Part shown: piece after piece, positions 18,066 to 26,519 of the stretch
Numbering within the stretch: position 1 is the first letter of the stretch
Layout of the letters: each line of letters begins with the position of its first letter
Source of the DNA: Proteus terrae subsp. cibarius
Lineage (GTDB): Bacteria > Pseudomonadota > Gammaproteobacteria > Enterobacterales > Enterobacteriaceae
Assembly (NCBI RefSeq): GCF_011045835.1
Contig: NZ_CP047349.1
Location: 2,852,001-2,916,000 of the forward strand
Direction of reading: 5' to 3'
DNA: 64,000 bases
Translations under genes and position numbers: made by a program
The notes under the pieces: model-generated
What the model was told of the DNA's origin: nothing
Databases searched by the model: none
The model's input: the letters and a program-made list of their open reading frames with translations, nothing else

Positions 18066-19097
18066 ATGGCTGATGAGAATAAAGTAGACAAACTAATTAC
18101 TCTTGAGAGGGTTCTTGGGTCAGAAATATCATTCCAACCATTGCAAAAAAGAAATTACAATCATTCTCAACAACTATCAATTGCATCTCCGGAGCTGCAC
18201 TCTGAATTAGTTAGGTTTTTTGGCTCACCAGAGAGAGCATTTTTTACCACAAACATGGATGTGAACAGACTGGTGAAATACGGGGATGGTTCGTTCTCTT
18301 CTATGGTCAAAGGAGTTAAGGGAATTGCTGGGCATCAAGGGTTTGATGCTATTGATTCGATTGAATTAGCTAATGACCTTTTTATGCATATAGGAACTGC
18401 ATTCAACAATGCAGTTGCTAAAATATATGCAAGCTATGTAGAGAAAATTAATCTTGAAGTAAACAATGTTTATCAACAGTTTATACTTAAAGACTTCAGC
18501 AAGATAAAATCAATCTCTTTTTTCTTAAAAGAAGTTTACTCGGATATCTACGGCGCTGGATTTAATAAGGAGCAAGCTCAGGCGACCTTGACAAATGTTC
18601 AACGGTCAAGAATTGAGCTAAGAGAGTTAGTATATAGATACATGGAAAATATCCGTTCAAACATCACTCCTTGGCAGCTGCTTATACCGATAGACGATTT
18701 AGCAAGCAATTATTTGAGTTGTAGGTACTGCATCTCACTTTATACGATTGCATTGGTTTCTGAAACTATACTATCCAATAGGTTAGATGATAATGGATTT
18801 AAGTCTCTTAAAACAAAGGTTTCAAATACCTTGGATGAGTTTAACGAATTGACTAATGAGGTGAATCGTAATCTTGTGGCTCGTTTCTTTAGCAACCAAC
18901 AACAAATTAATAATCAAATGCTTTGGGCTTATAATCAATTAGCCGCTCATCAGAAATGCAATGAGAATAATAGTCTCAACAATTTTGCAAATAATCATCT
19001 CTCGCAATTTTGTAAAGATACCGAAATAAGCAAAATTGATGAAATCTTTGAGTCCAGGGATAAGCTGTTATCGAATATTGTTATTACTGAAGAATAA
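18066..19097 (+). CDS. Orphan 343-aa protein, function unknown
   Basis: A 343-aa mostly helical cytoplasmic protein with no signal peptide or transmembrane helix. A GAGG ribosome site lies 9 bp before the ATG. Notable parts are VKGIAGHQGFDAIDSIELANDLF (about 98-120) and a Gln/Asn-rich helical C-terminus (FFSNQQQINNQMLWAYNQLAAH). I recognise no family. Directly after the stop codon comes a structured segment that resembles an integron attC site (19104-19169), so the gene may have arrived as a cassette. The composition is similar to the Shedu-like neighbour rather than to the GC-richer defence operon. Confidence 0.68.
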   Translation: MADENKVDKLITLERVLGSEISFQPLQKRNYNHSQQLSIASPELHSELVRFFGSPERAFFTTNMDVNRLVKYGDGSFSSMVKGVKGIAGHQGFDAIDSIELANDLFMHIGTAFNNAVAKIYASYVEKINLEVNNVYQQFILKDFSKIKSISFFLKEVYSDIYGAGFNKEQAQATLTNVQRSRIELRELVYRYMENIRSNITPWQLLIPIDDLASNYLSCRYCISLYTIALVSETILSNRLDDNGFKSLKTKVSNTLDEFNELTNEVNRNLVARFFSNQQQINNQMLWAYNQLAAHQKCNENNSLNNFANNHLSQFCKDTEISKIDEIFESRDKLLSNIVITEE

Positions 19098-19103
19098 AGA
19101 ATA

Positions 19104-19169
19104 TAACAAGTCGCTGCTAGGGACTGCATTGCGCTGCGATCCATACAGCCCCAGAGCCAAGCGTTGAAG
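19104..19169 (+). repeat. attC-like site (integron cassette recombination site)
   Basis: Starts TAACAAG a few bases after the stop codon of the 343-aa gene, contains GGGACTG paired imperfectly with CAGCCCC around a GC-rich loop, then AGAGCC and ends GCGTTGAAG, close to the GTTRRRY core. The left part recalls the Vibrio cassette repeat. No integron integrase and no tandem array are present, so it would be a stray cassette end. Confidence 0.4.
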
Positions 19170-19302
19170 TTCCGCTTTTGGCACTAAGCGGACACGGATA
19201 ATTTAATAAAACATACAATTAAGATAATTACTAATTCGGTATTAAATTAATCATTTATAAAAAATAAAGTTAACCTCACATATAACGATTAACTTTGCAC
19301 AA

Positions 19303-19339
19303 TTATTATTGTGCTAGCAAACCACCAGCACAATAATAA
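19303..19339 (-). terminator. Hairpin terminator of the IrmA-like gene
   Basis: Perfect 13-bp inverted repeat TTATTATTGTGCT / AGCACAATAATAA with an 11-nt loop, 8 bp past the stop of the minus-strand gene at 19348. Confidence 0.75.
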
Positions 19340-19347
19340 ACAGTGTA

Positions 19348-19797
19348 TTATTTGGATCCACTAACAGACATTTTTGCGAGCTCTGGATTTATTGGCTCAA
19401 AAATACTGAGTGGCAATTGAACTTTGCGACCGTTTTTATCTTCAACCACCTTAATCACTTTAAACTCTCCGATATCGTTACACAGTATTGCTAAAGATGC
19501 TGTCATTGAACGGTTAGCTCCAATATCACCAAAAGGCTCAACTTCAAGCACTTCATTACCGATAACACTTCCTTTTTTATCTTTCATCTGCAATGTAATT
19601 TCTAAAGGGCCAAATCCTGCATTATCGAGTGACATATGACTGCCGCCATTATCTAATGAGAATTCATAGCTACAATAACCTTGAGTAGCAAAACTTTCTT
19701 TAGTGTGAGTAATACTGGCATACCTATCTTCTGCGGCTAACGCAGACATACTCACTGATAACAATCCCAAAATAAGACAACCCGTTATTTTCTTCAC
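19348..19797 (-). CDS. IrmA-like small secreted protein
   Basis: A 149-aa protein with a clear signal peptide (MKKITGCLILGLLSVSMSALA, cleaved before AEDRY). The mature domain (about 127 aa) is beta-rich with two cysteines (YCSYEF and LCNDIG). This fits the IrmA family (interleukin receptor mimic, fibronectin-III-like fold), which I recall being found in CP4-type islands of uropathogenic E. coli together with the neighbours seen here. The family call is from recalled sequence pattern. It would be exported to the periplasm or outside. Confidence 0.65.
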   Translation of the reverse strand: MKKITGCLILGLLSVSMSALAAEDRYASITHTKESFATQGYCSYEFSLDNGGSHMSLDNAGFGPLEITLQMKDKKGSVIGNEVLEVEPFGDIGANRSMTASLAILCNDIGEFKVIKVVEDKNGRKVQLPLSIFEPINPELAKMSVSGSK

Positions 19798-19846
19798 TAT
19801 TCATTCCTTATTTTGTTATAAAGCTGATGAACCTTATCATAGGTGA

Positions 19847-20332
19847 TTATTGATTAACTTCTACTCCACCGTGCCCCCTTTCGATTTCTTTCCATTTAGG
19901 ACGATTTGAGCCAGAAAATCTTTTTTGCATTGACCAATATTCGATAGGAAAGCGTTTCACGATTGTATTACCCACTCCAATATCCACAGTCATGTATTGT
20001 CCATTATGCATCGATCCTCTTGTTACATAGGCATTCGGACTGCATGTTCCTGTATCTCGTTGATCCCATTTCCTGTCTGTTCTTGCCACAATATAAAAAT
20101 CACCGAATGCGCACCCTGAAGATGAACGGTGATTAAGAACAGCAACATAATGTTGTGTAGAACCCACTATCTTACAAGAGCTATTGTCACCCCCACACAC
20201 TTGCCAAAGTGTTTTTCCTTTATCACCTTTAAATTCCCATATGGTATTGGCGGGAGGCTTACTCGCAGAGAGTACCGGGGTAGTGATAAAATAAAGCGAT
20301 GCTAATATGGCTGTTGCTATCATTTTTTTCAT
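19847..20332 (-). CDS. Exported protein of unknown function, Cys-rich
   Basis: About 161 aa with a signal peptide (MKKMIATAILASLYFITTPVLSA). The mature part has four cysteines (QVCGGDNSSCK, SGCAFG, GTCSPN), consistent with two disulphides in the periplasm. I chose the ATG at 20332 because GGAGC precedes it; a frame extension of 4 codons to 20344 is possible. It lies 49 bp upstream of the IrmA-like gene and is probably co-transcribed with it. Confidence 0.68.
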   Translation of the reverse strand: MKKMIATAILASLYFITTPVLSASKPPANTIWEFKGDKGKTLWQVCGGDNSSCKIVGSTQHYVAVLNHRSSSGCAFGDFYIVARTDRKWDQRDTGTCSPNAYVTRGSMHNGQYMTVDIGVGNTIVKRFPIEYWSMQKRFSGSNRPKWKEIERGHGGVEVNQ

Positions 20333-20418
20333 GTAATGCTCCATTCATTTGATTATAAAGTGAACTGTTTTGTGTTTATTAAAGTAATAATGTGATCCAA
20401 CGTTATCTATTTTGCTTT

Positions 20419-20544
20419 CTAATCAAGATCCCATTCATAGCCACACTCTCGGCACATCCACCCTTTTCCCCATGGAATGATGTCATGTGATGAATGGCAA
20501 TAAGGGCAGTCTTGCGAGATAAACAAATAACCGTAAATAACCAT
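20419..20544 (-). CDS. Small zinc-ribbon protein (41 aa)
   Basis: Translation gives 41 aa with two Cys pairs: CPYC (residues 13-16) and CREC (31-34), typical of a single zinc ribbon. The ATG comes 2 bp after the stop codon of the WYL regulator gene, so translation is probably coupled. The spacing of 14 residues between the pairs fits a rubredoxin-like knuckle. No specific function is known; nucleic-acid binding is likely. Confidence 0.6.
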   Translation of the reverse strand: MVIYGYLFISQDCPYCHSSHDIIPWGKGWMCRECGYEWDLD

Positions 20545-20546
20545 CG

Positions 20547-21248
20547 CTATATTTCCTCCTTAATCGGGGTTAAAGGTTTTATTAATTGGTTAATAACTTG
20601 AAAATGAGGCAATGCGGCAATAAAACTGTTTTGACGAGAAAGTTGAGAAATATCGTCTCTTGGAATAAAGGTCATTGTTAAATTTTGGACTTGATGAATA
20701 TCATCTAATAAAAGCACTTGTACTTGCTTATTATATTCAGCGACGAGATACCATAATCCTTCGCGATAAATAAATTGATAAGGGTAGAGTGGATTGAATC
20801 GATGATTATCGGTTAATACAATCACTTGCTGATAACTACTAATAGCGTAAATAAGCTGATAAAAATTATCTGAATGTTCAGCTGAAGTGCGATGCGTATG
20901 ATGCCAAATAATACAAGGCGCTTGCTTTCGTTCAGATAATAATAGATTCAGTAATCGACTATCTAATCCTGGAAAGAGTCGAGTCATTCCTGTCTGTTTA
21001 ACAAAAGTCAGAATGTCTTTATCACGATAAGCATTCAGTGTATTGAGCGGAAGACGATATACAACTCGCTGACCTTCTACACCAAGATAAACAAGGCGTT
21101 CACGAAAATCGCGTTGCAAAGTACGTTCAGATACATTGAACTCCTTCGTTAGTGAGGATAAAACGAGGTTTTCTCCCGCCATCAAGCGAGCAATCAAGGC
21201 AGATAATCGTACCGCCATGCGGTCATATTTTCGGTTGGTCTGAAACAT
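20547..21248 (-). CDS. HTH/WYL-domain transcription regulator (YfjR/YafY-like)
   Basis: A 233-aa protein with an N-terminal DeoR-type helix-turn-helix (about 20-60: LVLSSLTKEFNVSERTLQRDFRERL) and a C-terminal WYL-like domain (QFIYREGLWYLVAEYNKQVQVLLLDDI, about 160-185), in which the WYL triad is visible as WYL. Such regulators occur in CP4-type islands beside yfjQ and yfjP genes and often control defence or island genes. It overlaps functionally with the downstream zinc ribbon gene. Confidence 0.82.
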   Translation of the reverse strand: MFQTNRKYDRMAVRLSALIARLMAGENLVLSSLTKEFNVSERTLQRDFRERLVYLGVEGQRVVYRLPLNTLNAYRDKDILTFVKQTGMTRLFPGLDSRLLNLLLSERKQAPCIIWHHTHRTSAEHSDNFYQLIYAISSYQQVIVLTDNHRFNPLYPYQFIYREGLWYLVAEYNKQVQVLLLDDIHQVQNLTMTFIPRDDISQLSRQNSFIAALPHFQVINQLIKPLTPIKEEI

Positions 21249-21461
21249 AACATCTTGCTCTCAATAACAGACGTTAGGAAATTACAGGGATAAGGGAGTT
21301 TAACTTAGGGGGTTGACAGGTTATGTCTGTTGAGAAAATATCTCATTTGGGTATTTAATGATAAAGTGTTAATGCTAATGAATTGATAAATAAGATTATG
21401 ATGTTTATTTATACAATGACAAAAATGAAGTGCGAAGACACAACCTGTCAGGAAGGGAAAA

Positions 21462-22298
21462 TTAATTGGGTTGGCGGGGTGTGAGTTGATTAAATAAGGT
21501 ATCCGCCATTACCCATAATGCTTTGTTAAGTTTGATATCACCATCGATACCGTTCACTGCGCGAGTACGAGCTCGCTTACCTTTGATAGTTCGGCCTGAT
21601 AATCCCCCTTTAATCAGGTTTTCTTGCAAACGTTGATACACCGTCCATAAGTCTTCTTTTTTATCCTCAAATCGTCGAGGTTGTAGAATTTGTTCTCGAG
21701 TGACAGGCTGGAACTCTTCACCAAAACGGTAAGTCAAAGCCGCTTCAGCAAAGGCTTGCTGGGCGGCTGGAGATAACAATAATGACTGCATACTTTCGCG
21801 TTTTTCAGCCACTTGCTCAAAGGTATCGAGTACCTCATACGCCCCTTCAATTACTTTACCCACCACATCCCCTTTATGGGGCACACGTACTTCCCCTAAT
21901 ACATCACCACACACCAAACCGTTCGCACACACAGCTCTGAATAATCCCGGCAACATTTGATAACTGCTTGAACCATCGTGGCTATTGAGCAAAATAATTT
22001 CAGGAACTTGTACGCCCATGATCTGGTCATGGCGACGCAGCCGTAACATATGCTTAGTGTGCTCTCGACGGCTAACATCACGTACCCGGGTCTGGCAGGC
22101 AAAGAATGGATAGAAGCCTTCTTTTTGCAGGCTATCGAGTAAAGTAATGGTCGGAATGTAAGTGTACTGTTCACTGCGCGAATTGTGTTTTTCTTCAGAA
22201 AACATACTGGGCACCGTGCGAAATAATTCTTCAATGGTGAGTGGACGGTCACGACGAATATTGTTAACAGGGCCAAAACGCGAAGCTAATAAACTCAT
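21462..22298 (-). CDS. DUF932 (UPF0380) protein, YfjQ/YafZ-like
   Basis: About 278 aa, the usual length of the YfjQ/YafZ/YkfI group. Family blocks are ASRFGPVNNIRRDRPLT at the N-terminus, YTYIPTITLLDSLQKEGF, the HTKHMLRLRR motif and EIILLNSHDGSSSYQMLPG. I chose the ATG at 22298 because AGGAG precedes it; an upstream ATG (22319) is possible. The family occurs in P4-like islands; its function is not established. It follows the klcA-like gene by a few bases. Confidence 0.88.
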   Translation of the reverse strand: MSLLASRFGPVNNIRRDRPLTIEELFRTVPSMFSEEKHNSRSEQYTYIPTITLLDSLQKEGFYPFFACQTRVRDVSRREHTKHMLRLRRHDQIMGVQVPEIILLNSHDGSSSYQMLPGLFRAVCANGLVCGDVLGEVRVPHKGDVVGKVIEGAYEVLDTFEQVAEKRESMQSLLLSPAAQQAFAEAALTYRFGEEFQPVTREQILQPRRFEDKKEDLWTVYQRLQENLIKGGLSGRTIKGKRARTRAVNGIDGDIKLNKALWVMADTLFNQLTPRQPN

Positions 22299-22311
22299 GA
22301 TAGACTCCTGA

Positions 22312-22737
22312 TTAATCAATTAAGTGAAAAATGGCAGCGGATTCAGAATGTTGTAGCGCGTAGTCACGCAACTGATAAAAGCGGTCACACATCACTTCGC
22401 TTTCTGTTTGGAATGACCAGATGCTGTACAGGATAAGGCATACTGCAATGCCTGCGGCTTCTTGGCTCACTGTGGCTTCATTGCCGTTGTGCATGTTGAA
22501 TAGGGTTAAAGTGTCTGCGTTTATATCGGGGTAGATAAAGGCACCGCCATTGTTGAGCGTGCCATATTCCCAGTAACCGCCATGATACTCATCGCAGAAT
22601 TGACCCATTGTGGTGAAGATCACCACTTCAAAAGTGGCCCAGCCTTTCACTGCACCAAAATGGTTGAACCAAAAATCAAGGCGTTGTTCATCGGGGACTA
22701 ATTCCATTGTGATAGAGGATTCAGTTGTGTTATTCAT
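22312..22737 (-). CDS. KlcA/ArdB-type antirestriction protein
   Basis: A 141-aa ArdB/KlcA-family protein: VPDEQRLDFWFNHFGA, FCDEYHGGYWEYGTLNNGGAFIYP (the family GGYW/NGGF block) and SQEAAGIAVCLILYS. These proteins inhibit type I restriction enzymes in vivo. The ATG at 22737 is preceded by GGAG at a good distance; a frame extension to 22776 has no such site. It is part of the CP4-like operon yfjP-klcA-yfjQ on the minus strand. It is notable because the same island carries a type I-like methyltransferase. Confidence 0.88.
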   Translation of the reverse strand: MNNTTESSITMELVPDEQRLDFWFNHFGAVKGWATFEVVIFTTMGQFCDEYHGGYWEYGTLNNGGAFIYPDINADTLTLFNMHNGNEATVSQEAAGIAVCLILYSIWSFQTESEVMCDRFYQLRDYALQHSESAAIFHLID

Positions 22738-22828
22738 AAGTTGATACTCCAATAAAAAGAAATAAAAAAGCGCCAATCCCGTTAAGGAGTGGCGCTAGAT
22801 GTCATCAATGTTGTGTTAATTTAAGAAG

Positions 22829-23695
22829 TTAAAAGAAAAAACTCCACAAGGATTTAGCGACGGATACGATACTGTTTTTGACTGTACCAATCGTGCTTTT
22901 TATCAAGACAGGCAGGGGAAGGATGTCTATCAGCGTATCGACGATATCACTGACACATTGCCCAAAATCGTTACGTGCAGAGTTTTCCACGGATTGCGTC
23001 CGGTAAGTGCTGTTCAGTTGCCTAGCAACCCCGCTACTGGCTTGCGCCGGTAACGCCTGTATTAATTGCTCCGCTAACTCAGTGAGTTGATAGTTTTCGA
23101 CAGCAGAAACCGTCATCACCGGATGATGCGGCTTAAATGCTGCTATCACGGCTTGCTGCTTTAATTCTAAGTTAGCCGTTTGCTCGGGGGATGGCTGGTG
23201 GTTGTGTTCATCCCACTGGCGACACGGCTCTATTTTATCGGCTTGGTTCAATACAAACAGAAAACAGTTTCGATGATAACCACATTGCTCAGTAAGAAAA
23301 TGATAACACTGCTCATCGGAAGACCATGCTCTATCATCCGCTTTAAGAACCCAAATGATTAAATCCAATTCTGGCAATAAGTTACGATAGAGTTGGTGGT
23401 ACTCTCTATCTCGCTCAAGGCTTTCCCCCACACCGGGTAAATCAATAAAAGTGAGTGTATGGTTGTTCATCGTCATACTGAAGCGTTGGGCTTGCCGTGT
23501 GCAGCCAGAGACATTACTGACGGGCGATAGGATGGATTGGAATAGAGCATTGATGAGACTGGATTTTCCGGCTCCAGTTTTACCCATCAGACCAATGGTG
23601 GGGGAATAACAAATAAGATTATTAAAGGCTGAAAAAAACATTTCCTTTGTTTTTTCAGGAAGAAAAGATAAATGTGATTCTAATTGTTTCATCAT
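22829..23695 (-). CDS. YfjP/YeeP-type GTPase (Era-like, 50S-binding fold)
   Basis: A 288-aa GTPase. The P-loop is GLMGKTGAGKSSLINALF (about 35-52), the Switch II motif is FIDLPGVGES (DxxG), and the NKxD-like base motif appears as NQAD (about 150). The C-terminus has a hydrophobic tail. YfjP/YkfA/YeeP proteins are standard members of CP4-type prophage-like islands; their role is unknown. The gene precedes klcA on the minus strand with a 91-bp gap. Confidence 0.88.
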   Translation of the reverse strand: MMKQLESHLSFLPEKTKEMFFSAFNNLICYSPTIGLMGKTGAGKSSLINALFQSILSPVSNVSGCTRQAQRFSMTMNNHTLTFIDLPGVGESLERDREYHQLYRNLLPELDLIIWVLKADDRAWSSDEQCYHFLTEQCGYHRNCFLFVLNQADKIEPCRQWDEHNHQPSPEQTANLELKQQAVIAAFKPHHPVMTVSAVENYQLTELAEQLIQALPAQASSGVARQLNSTYRTQSVENSARNDFGQCVSDIVDTLIDILPLPVLIKSTIGTVKNSIVSVAKSLWSFFF

Positions 23696-23753
23696 AGTAA
23701 CCTTAATTAACTAAGTTCACTATGATGATATATATCTCAATTTTTTTTCGTTT

Positions 23754-24695
23754 TTAACCCCAAAAATCATGTTTTTTTATAATCTCATCCGAATTTAATA
23801 TTAAAAAATCAAGAATGTCACTCATATTTTTATTTTCTTCTTTTGAGATTTTCTTTAATTTATCACTAGCTTTTTTTGAAATATATGTATTAAGGACTTT
23901 CTTATCTTTGACTCCATCACGAAATTTTTTCTGACTCCATGATTTTCTCATTTCTATAAGATATAATTTAATTTCTGCTTTAGACTTAGATAATGCCCAA
24001 AAATCAAAACTGGATTTTACTATTTTCTCCTTTCCATTTCGTAATAACTTATTAATATCATATTCATTGAGCATATTATTTTTTTCCATTCTAGCGTAAA
24101 TCCAATCTATAAAAACCTCACTATTATACTTTCCAAAAGGATCCTTATTTCCATCAAAATAATTTATTATTTGGTTTAAAAAAGAATTACTGTCATTTAA
24201 GTCCACATTAGAATGATATAATATTACACATAGAAAATCCAAAAATAAAATAACACTATCTAATGAGATATTATTATCTTTATCGCATTTAACATTTATA
24301 GGGATTATAGACTTATCAATTAAAAGATTAACACTTATATTTTGACTCTTTGAAAAATTAACATATGCATTAATAAGATAAATCATCAACACATTTAAAG
24401 CTCTTCTATTTCTTACAAATCTAATATTATTATCTATAATAAAATTATATCCATTAATAGGAAAGAATTTTTTTGAATTTACAATTCCAGGCATATCTCT
24501 TCTTATGTTACTATCTATATCATAATGAACCTTGCCTTTATTATATTCACTTTCACCAATTATTTTGGCCAACTCAATACAATAACGCTCACTATTATTT
24601 AACAATCCAGAAATAAAATAATTCTTATAATTTACAAAGTAAGAAATATAAAAATATCTATATTTCAAATAATCATCTGGTATATTTATCTTCAT
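23754..24695 (-). CDS. Hypothetical protein with C-terminal ribbon-helix-helix motif
   Basis: A 313-aa, very Asn/Ile/Lys-rich protein. The first 240 residues are of unknown type. The C-terminal 45 residues (VLNTYISKKASDKLKKISKEENKNMSDILDFLILNSDEI) fit a ribbon-helix-helix DNA-binding domain: beta strand, helix, turn, helix. An AGGAG ribosome site lies upstream. A perfect 9-bp inverted repeat lies 72 bp upstream (24767-24787), so autoregulation is plausible. Its AT content is much higher than that of the neighbours, pointing to separate acquisition. Confidence 0.68.
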   Translation of the reverse strand: MKINIPDDYLKYRYFYISYFVNYKNYFISGLLNNSERYCIELAKIIGESEYNKGKVHYDIDSNIRRDMPGIVNSKKFFPINGYNFIIDNNIRFVRNRRALNVLMIYLINAYVNFSKSQNISVNLLIDKSIIPINVKCDKDNNISLDSVILFLDFLCVILYHSNVDLNDSNSFLNQIINYFDGNKDPFGKYNSEVFIDWIYARMEKNNMLNEYDINKLLRNGKEKIVKSSFDFWALSKSKAEIKLYLIEMRKSWSQKKFRDGVKDKKVLNTYISKKASDKLKKISKEENKNMSDILDFLILNSDEIIKKHDFWG

Positions 24696-25126
24696 TTAAC
24701 TTCTCCTCATTCAGCATAGTATTTTATCATCACCTTTATGTAGCATTATACTACAACAATCACATAGTATTTTACGTAGTAAAATACATATTCATAATGA
24801 TAAATTAAATCCAATAAAAATCAGTGATACAGCGCAATTATTCATGATGATAATATCAGAGTAAACGCTAGCTTTTAGATTTATGAAGAACCTAGATAAT
24901 ATCAAGCATTGATAAACCTTATCATCACAAATCTCATGTTGGTGTTGTAATATATATAAGTACAGATGATCATCACTGCATCTCGGTAATGTTACCTTGT
25001 CACTCAAAAACACATTCAAAATTCAGTCCATCATTCATTAATCGTGTTTTCATGACTTTCTATAAAAATAAATCATTTTATTACAGGAATAGATTTAGAT
25101 ATGAAATAAACAATAAGGAATAATTC
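24696..25126. other. Divergent regulatory region between the RHH and Gp2-like genes
   Basis: About 430 bp between divergent genes. It contains the GTATTTTAC / GTAAAATAC operator-like repeat (24767-24787), a related TAGTATTTTA at 24717-24726, a GGTAATGTTACC palindrome (24985-24996), and an AAGGA ribosome site before 25127. No coding frame is convincing. Confidence 0.55.
24767..24787. promoter_or_regulatory. Operator-like inverted repeat
   Basis: Perfect 9-bp arms GTATTTTAC / GTAAAATAC with a 3-bp GTA spacer, upstream of the ribbon-helix-helix protein gene. A partial copy (TAGTATTTTA) is 50 bp nearer to that gene. Spacing and symmetry fit binding by a dimeric regulator. Confidence 0.55.
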
Positions 25127-25714
25127 ATGTCTATAAAATCAAATAATGAAAGCTACTATTCTAAAATTAGTTCTGTGATATCTAAATCACTTCAATCGCA
25201 CAATCGAATTTCTGCGATAAGAATTGACCTAAGATTTCCTAGCCATATGGTTTGCCATTTAAATGTTCCCAAAGTGATAACTCGATTCTTTGAATCGCTA
25301 AAAGCAAAGATACAGGCAGACCTAATCCGTAAGTCTAAATTATGGGAAAGACATTGTTTCAGTGAACTTCATTATGTCTGGGTTAGAGAATTCGGAATGA
25401 AAAATAACAAAAAACACTACCATATTTTAATCATGGTAAATAAAGATATTTATAAAGGGTTAGGTAACTATGATGCTGATGATATAAATCTTGGAAAATT
25501 AATACAGCAAGCATGGTGTAGTGCAATTAATGTTGATTATCTAACTTATAAAGAATTAGTTCATTTCCCAACAAAACCTACTTATTGGTTAGATAAAAAT
25601 TCACCTGATATAAAAAGGCAAATCTTACAATTAAAGATCCGTTGTTTATATTTAACAAAAAATCACTCCAAACATTATGGAGATGGTGAGCGTTCTTTTG
25701 GATGTAGTCGCTAA
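25127..25714 (+). CDS. Inovirus Gp2-family protein (YagK/YfjJ-like)
   Basis: A 195-aa protein of the YagK/YfjJ (DUF3296, inovirus Gp2) family. The motif KKHYHILIMVNKD (about 96-108) has the H-x-H-x pattern of HUH-type rolling-circle replication proteins, with WVREFG before it and later YLTKNHSKHYGDGERSFGCSR at the end. In CP4-type islands it precedes alpA, as here. An AAGGA ribosome site precedes the ATG. Confidence 0.82.
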   Translation: MSIKSNNESYYSKISSVISKSLQSHNRISAIRIDLRFPSHMVCHLNVPKVITRFFESLKAKIQADLIRKSKLWERHCFSELHYVWVREFGMKNNKKHYHILIMVNKDIYKGLGNYDADDINLGKLIQQAWCSAINVDYLTYKELVHFPTKPTYWLDKNSPDIKRQILQLKIRCLYLTKNHSKHYGDGERSFGCSR

Positions 25715-25811
25715 TAAAAAACATGAAGGGAATATCTTTTGGAAGAAAGATATCCTTTTTCAACTCTCGATATCTCTTCTGCCTTTTAATTTAAAAGACA
25801 GGAATTCAATA

Positions 25812-26021
25812 ATGAACACACAAGCTATTCCCTTATTAGATGATCAATTCGTTGATATGAAATTTATTACGAAATTAACTGGATTAACCGATAAATGGTT
25901 TTATAAACTAATTCAAGATGGTGAATTTCCAAAACCAATTAAATTAGGCCGTAGTTCTCGTTGGTTAAAAAGTGAAGTTGAAAATTGGTTGCAAGCACGT
26001 ATTGCTGAATCTAGAGGCTAG
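25812..26021 (+). CDS. alpA: AlpA-family excisionase/regulator
   Basis: A 69-aa protein with a MerR-like winged helix: FVDMKFITKLTGLTDKWFYKLIQDGEFPKPIKLGRSSRWLKSEVENWLQ, the standard AlpA (phage_AlpA) signature. AlpA proteins activate integrase genes or act as recombination directionality factors for P4-like islands, so it may drive excision of the inner element. I chose the ATG at 25812; the frame extends upstream inside the previous gene. Confidence 0.9.
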   Translation: MNTQAIPLLDDQFVDMKFITKLTGLTDKWFYKLIQDGEFPKPIKLGRSSRWLKSEVENWLQARIAESRG

Positions 26022-26288
26022 AGATATTCAAACTAGGCTATTCTAGTCAACCAAATACAATGCTTACGCCCATACCCCCCCTCCCCTGCAAAAGTTCAAA
26101 TACAGTGATTAGTAACACAATGAAACACTCCATTCTTGTGGTGAGAATTTGTTACCTCATTATAAAAACTGGCTGAACAGCTTTGCCAAGTTATCCGTTA
26201 GCTAAGACCATCTGCTGATATTCACATCCGTGATGTTAGATGCCATAGTATAGAAATTTATGTTAAACATCTCTTATAGAGGGTTTCC

Positions 26289-26519
26289 ATGACAGTTCCA
26301 ACCTACGATAAATTTATTGAGCCTGTACTAAGGTTTTTAAAACATCACCCTGAAGGTATTGCTGCCAAAGATGTTCATGAAGGCGCTGCAGACATTCTAG
26401 GGTTAGATGACAACCAGCGCTCCGAACTGATTTCAAGTGGCCAATTAGTCTATAAAAACCGTGCTGGTTGGGCTCATGATAGGTTAAAACGAGCAGGGCT
26501 TTCACAAAGCCTATCTTGA
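26289..26519 (+). CDS. Mrr N-terminal winged-helix fragment
   Basis: A 76-aa frame matching the Mrr N-terminal DNA-binding domain: PTYDKFIEPVLRFLKHHPEGIAAKDVHE ... GWAHDRLKRAGLSQSL. It stops at TGA 26517-26519, where the C-terminal part of the same protein continues in the -1 frame (see 26516). Either a one-base deletion has split an mrr gene or the two halves are made separately, with the TTG of the second overlapping the TGA of the first. Confidence 0.75.
   Translation: MTVPTYDKFIEPVLRFLKHHPEGIAAKDVHEGAADILGLDDNQRSELISSGQLVYKNRAGWAHDRLKRAGLSQSLS

Noticed and set aside
21896..22276. 126-aa minus-strand frame inside the yfjQ-like gene
   Set aside because: Shadow of the DUF932 coding sequence in another frame.
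24792..25019. 75-aa minus-strand frame in the divergent regulatory region
   Set aside because: No ribosome site and no family; region better explained as promoter DNA.
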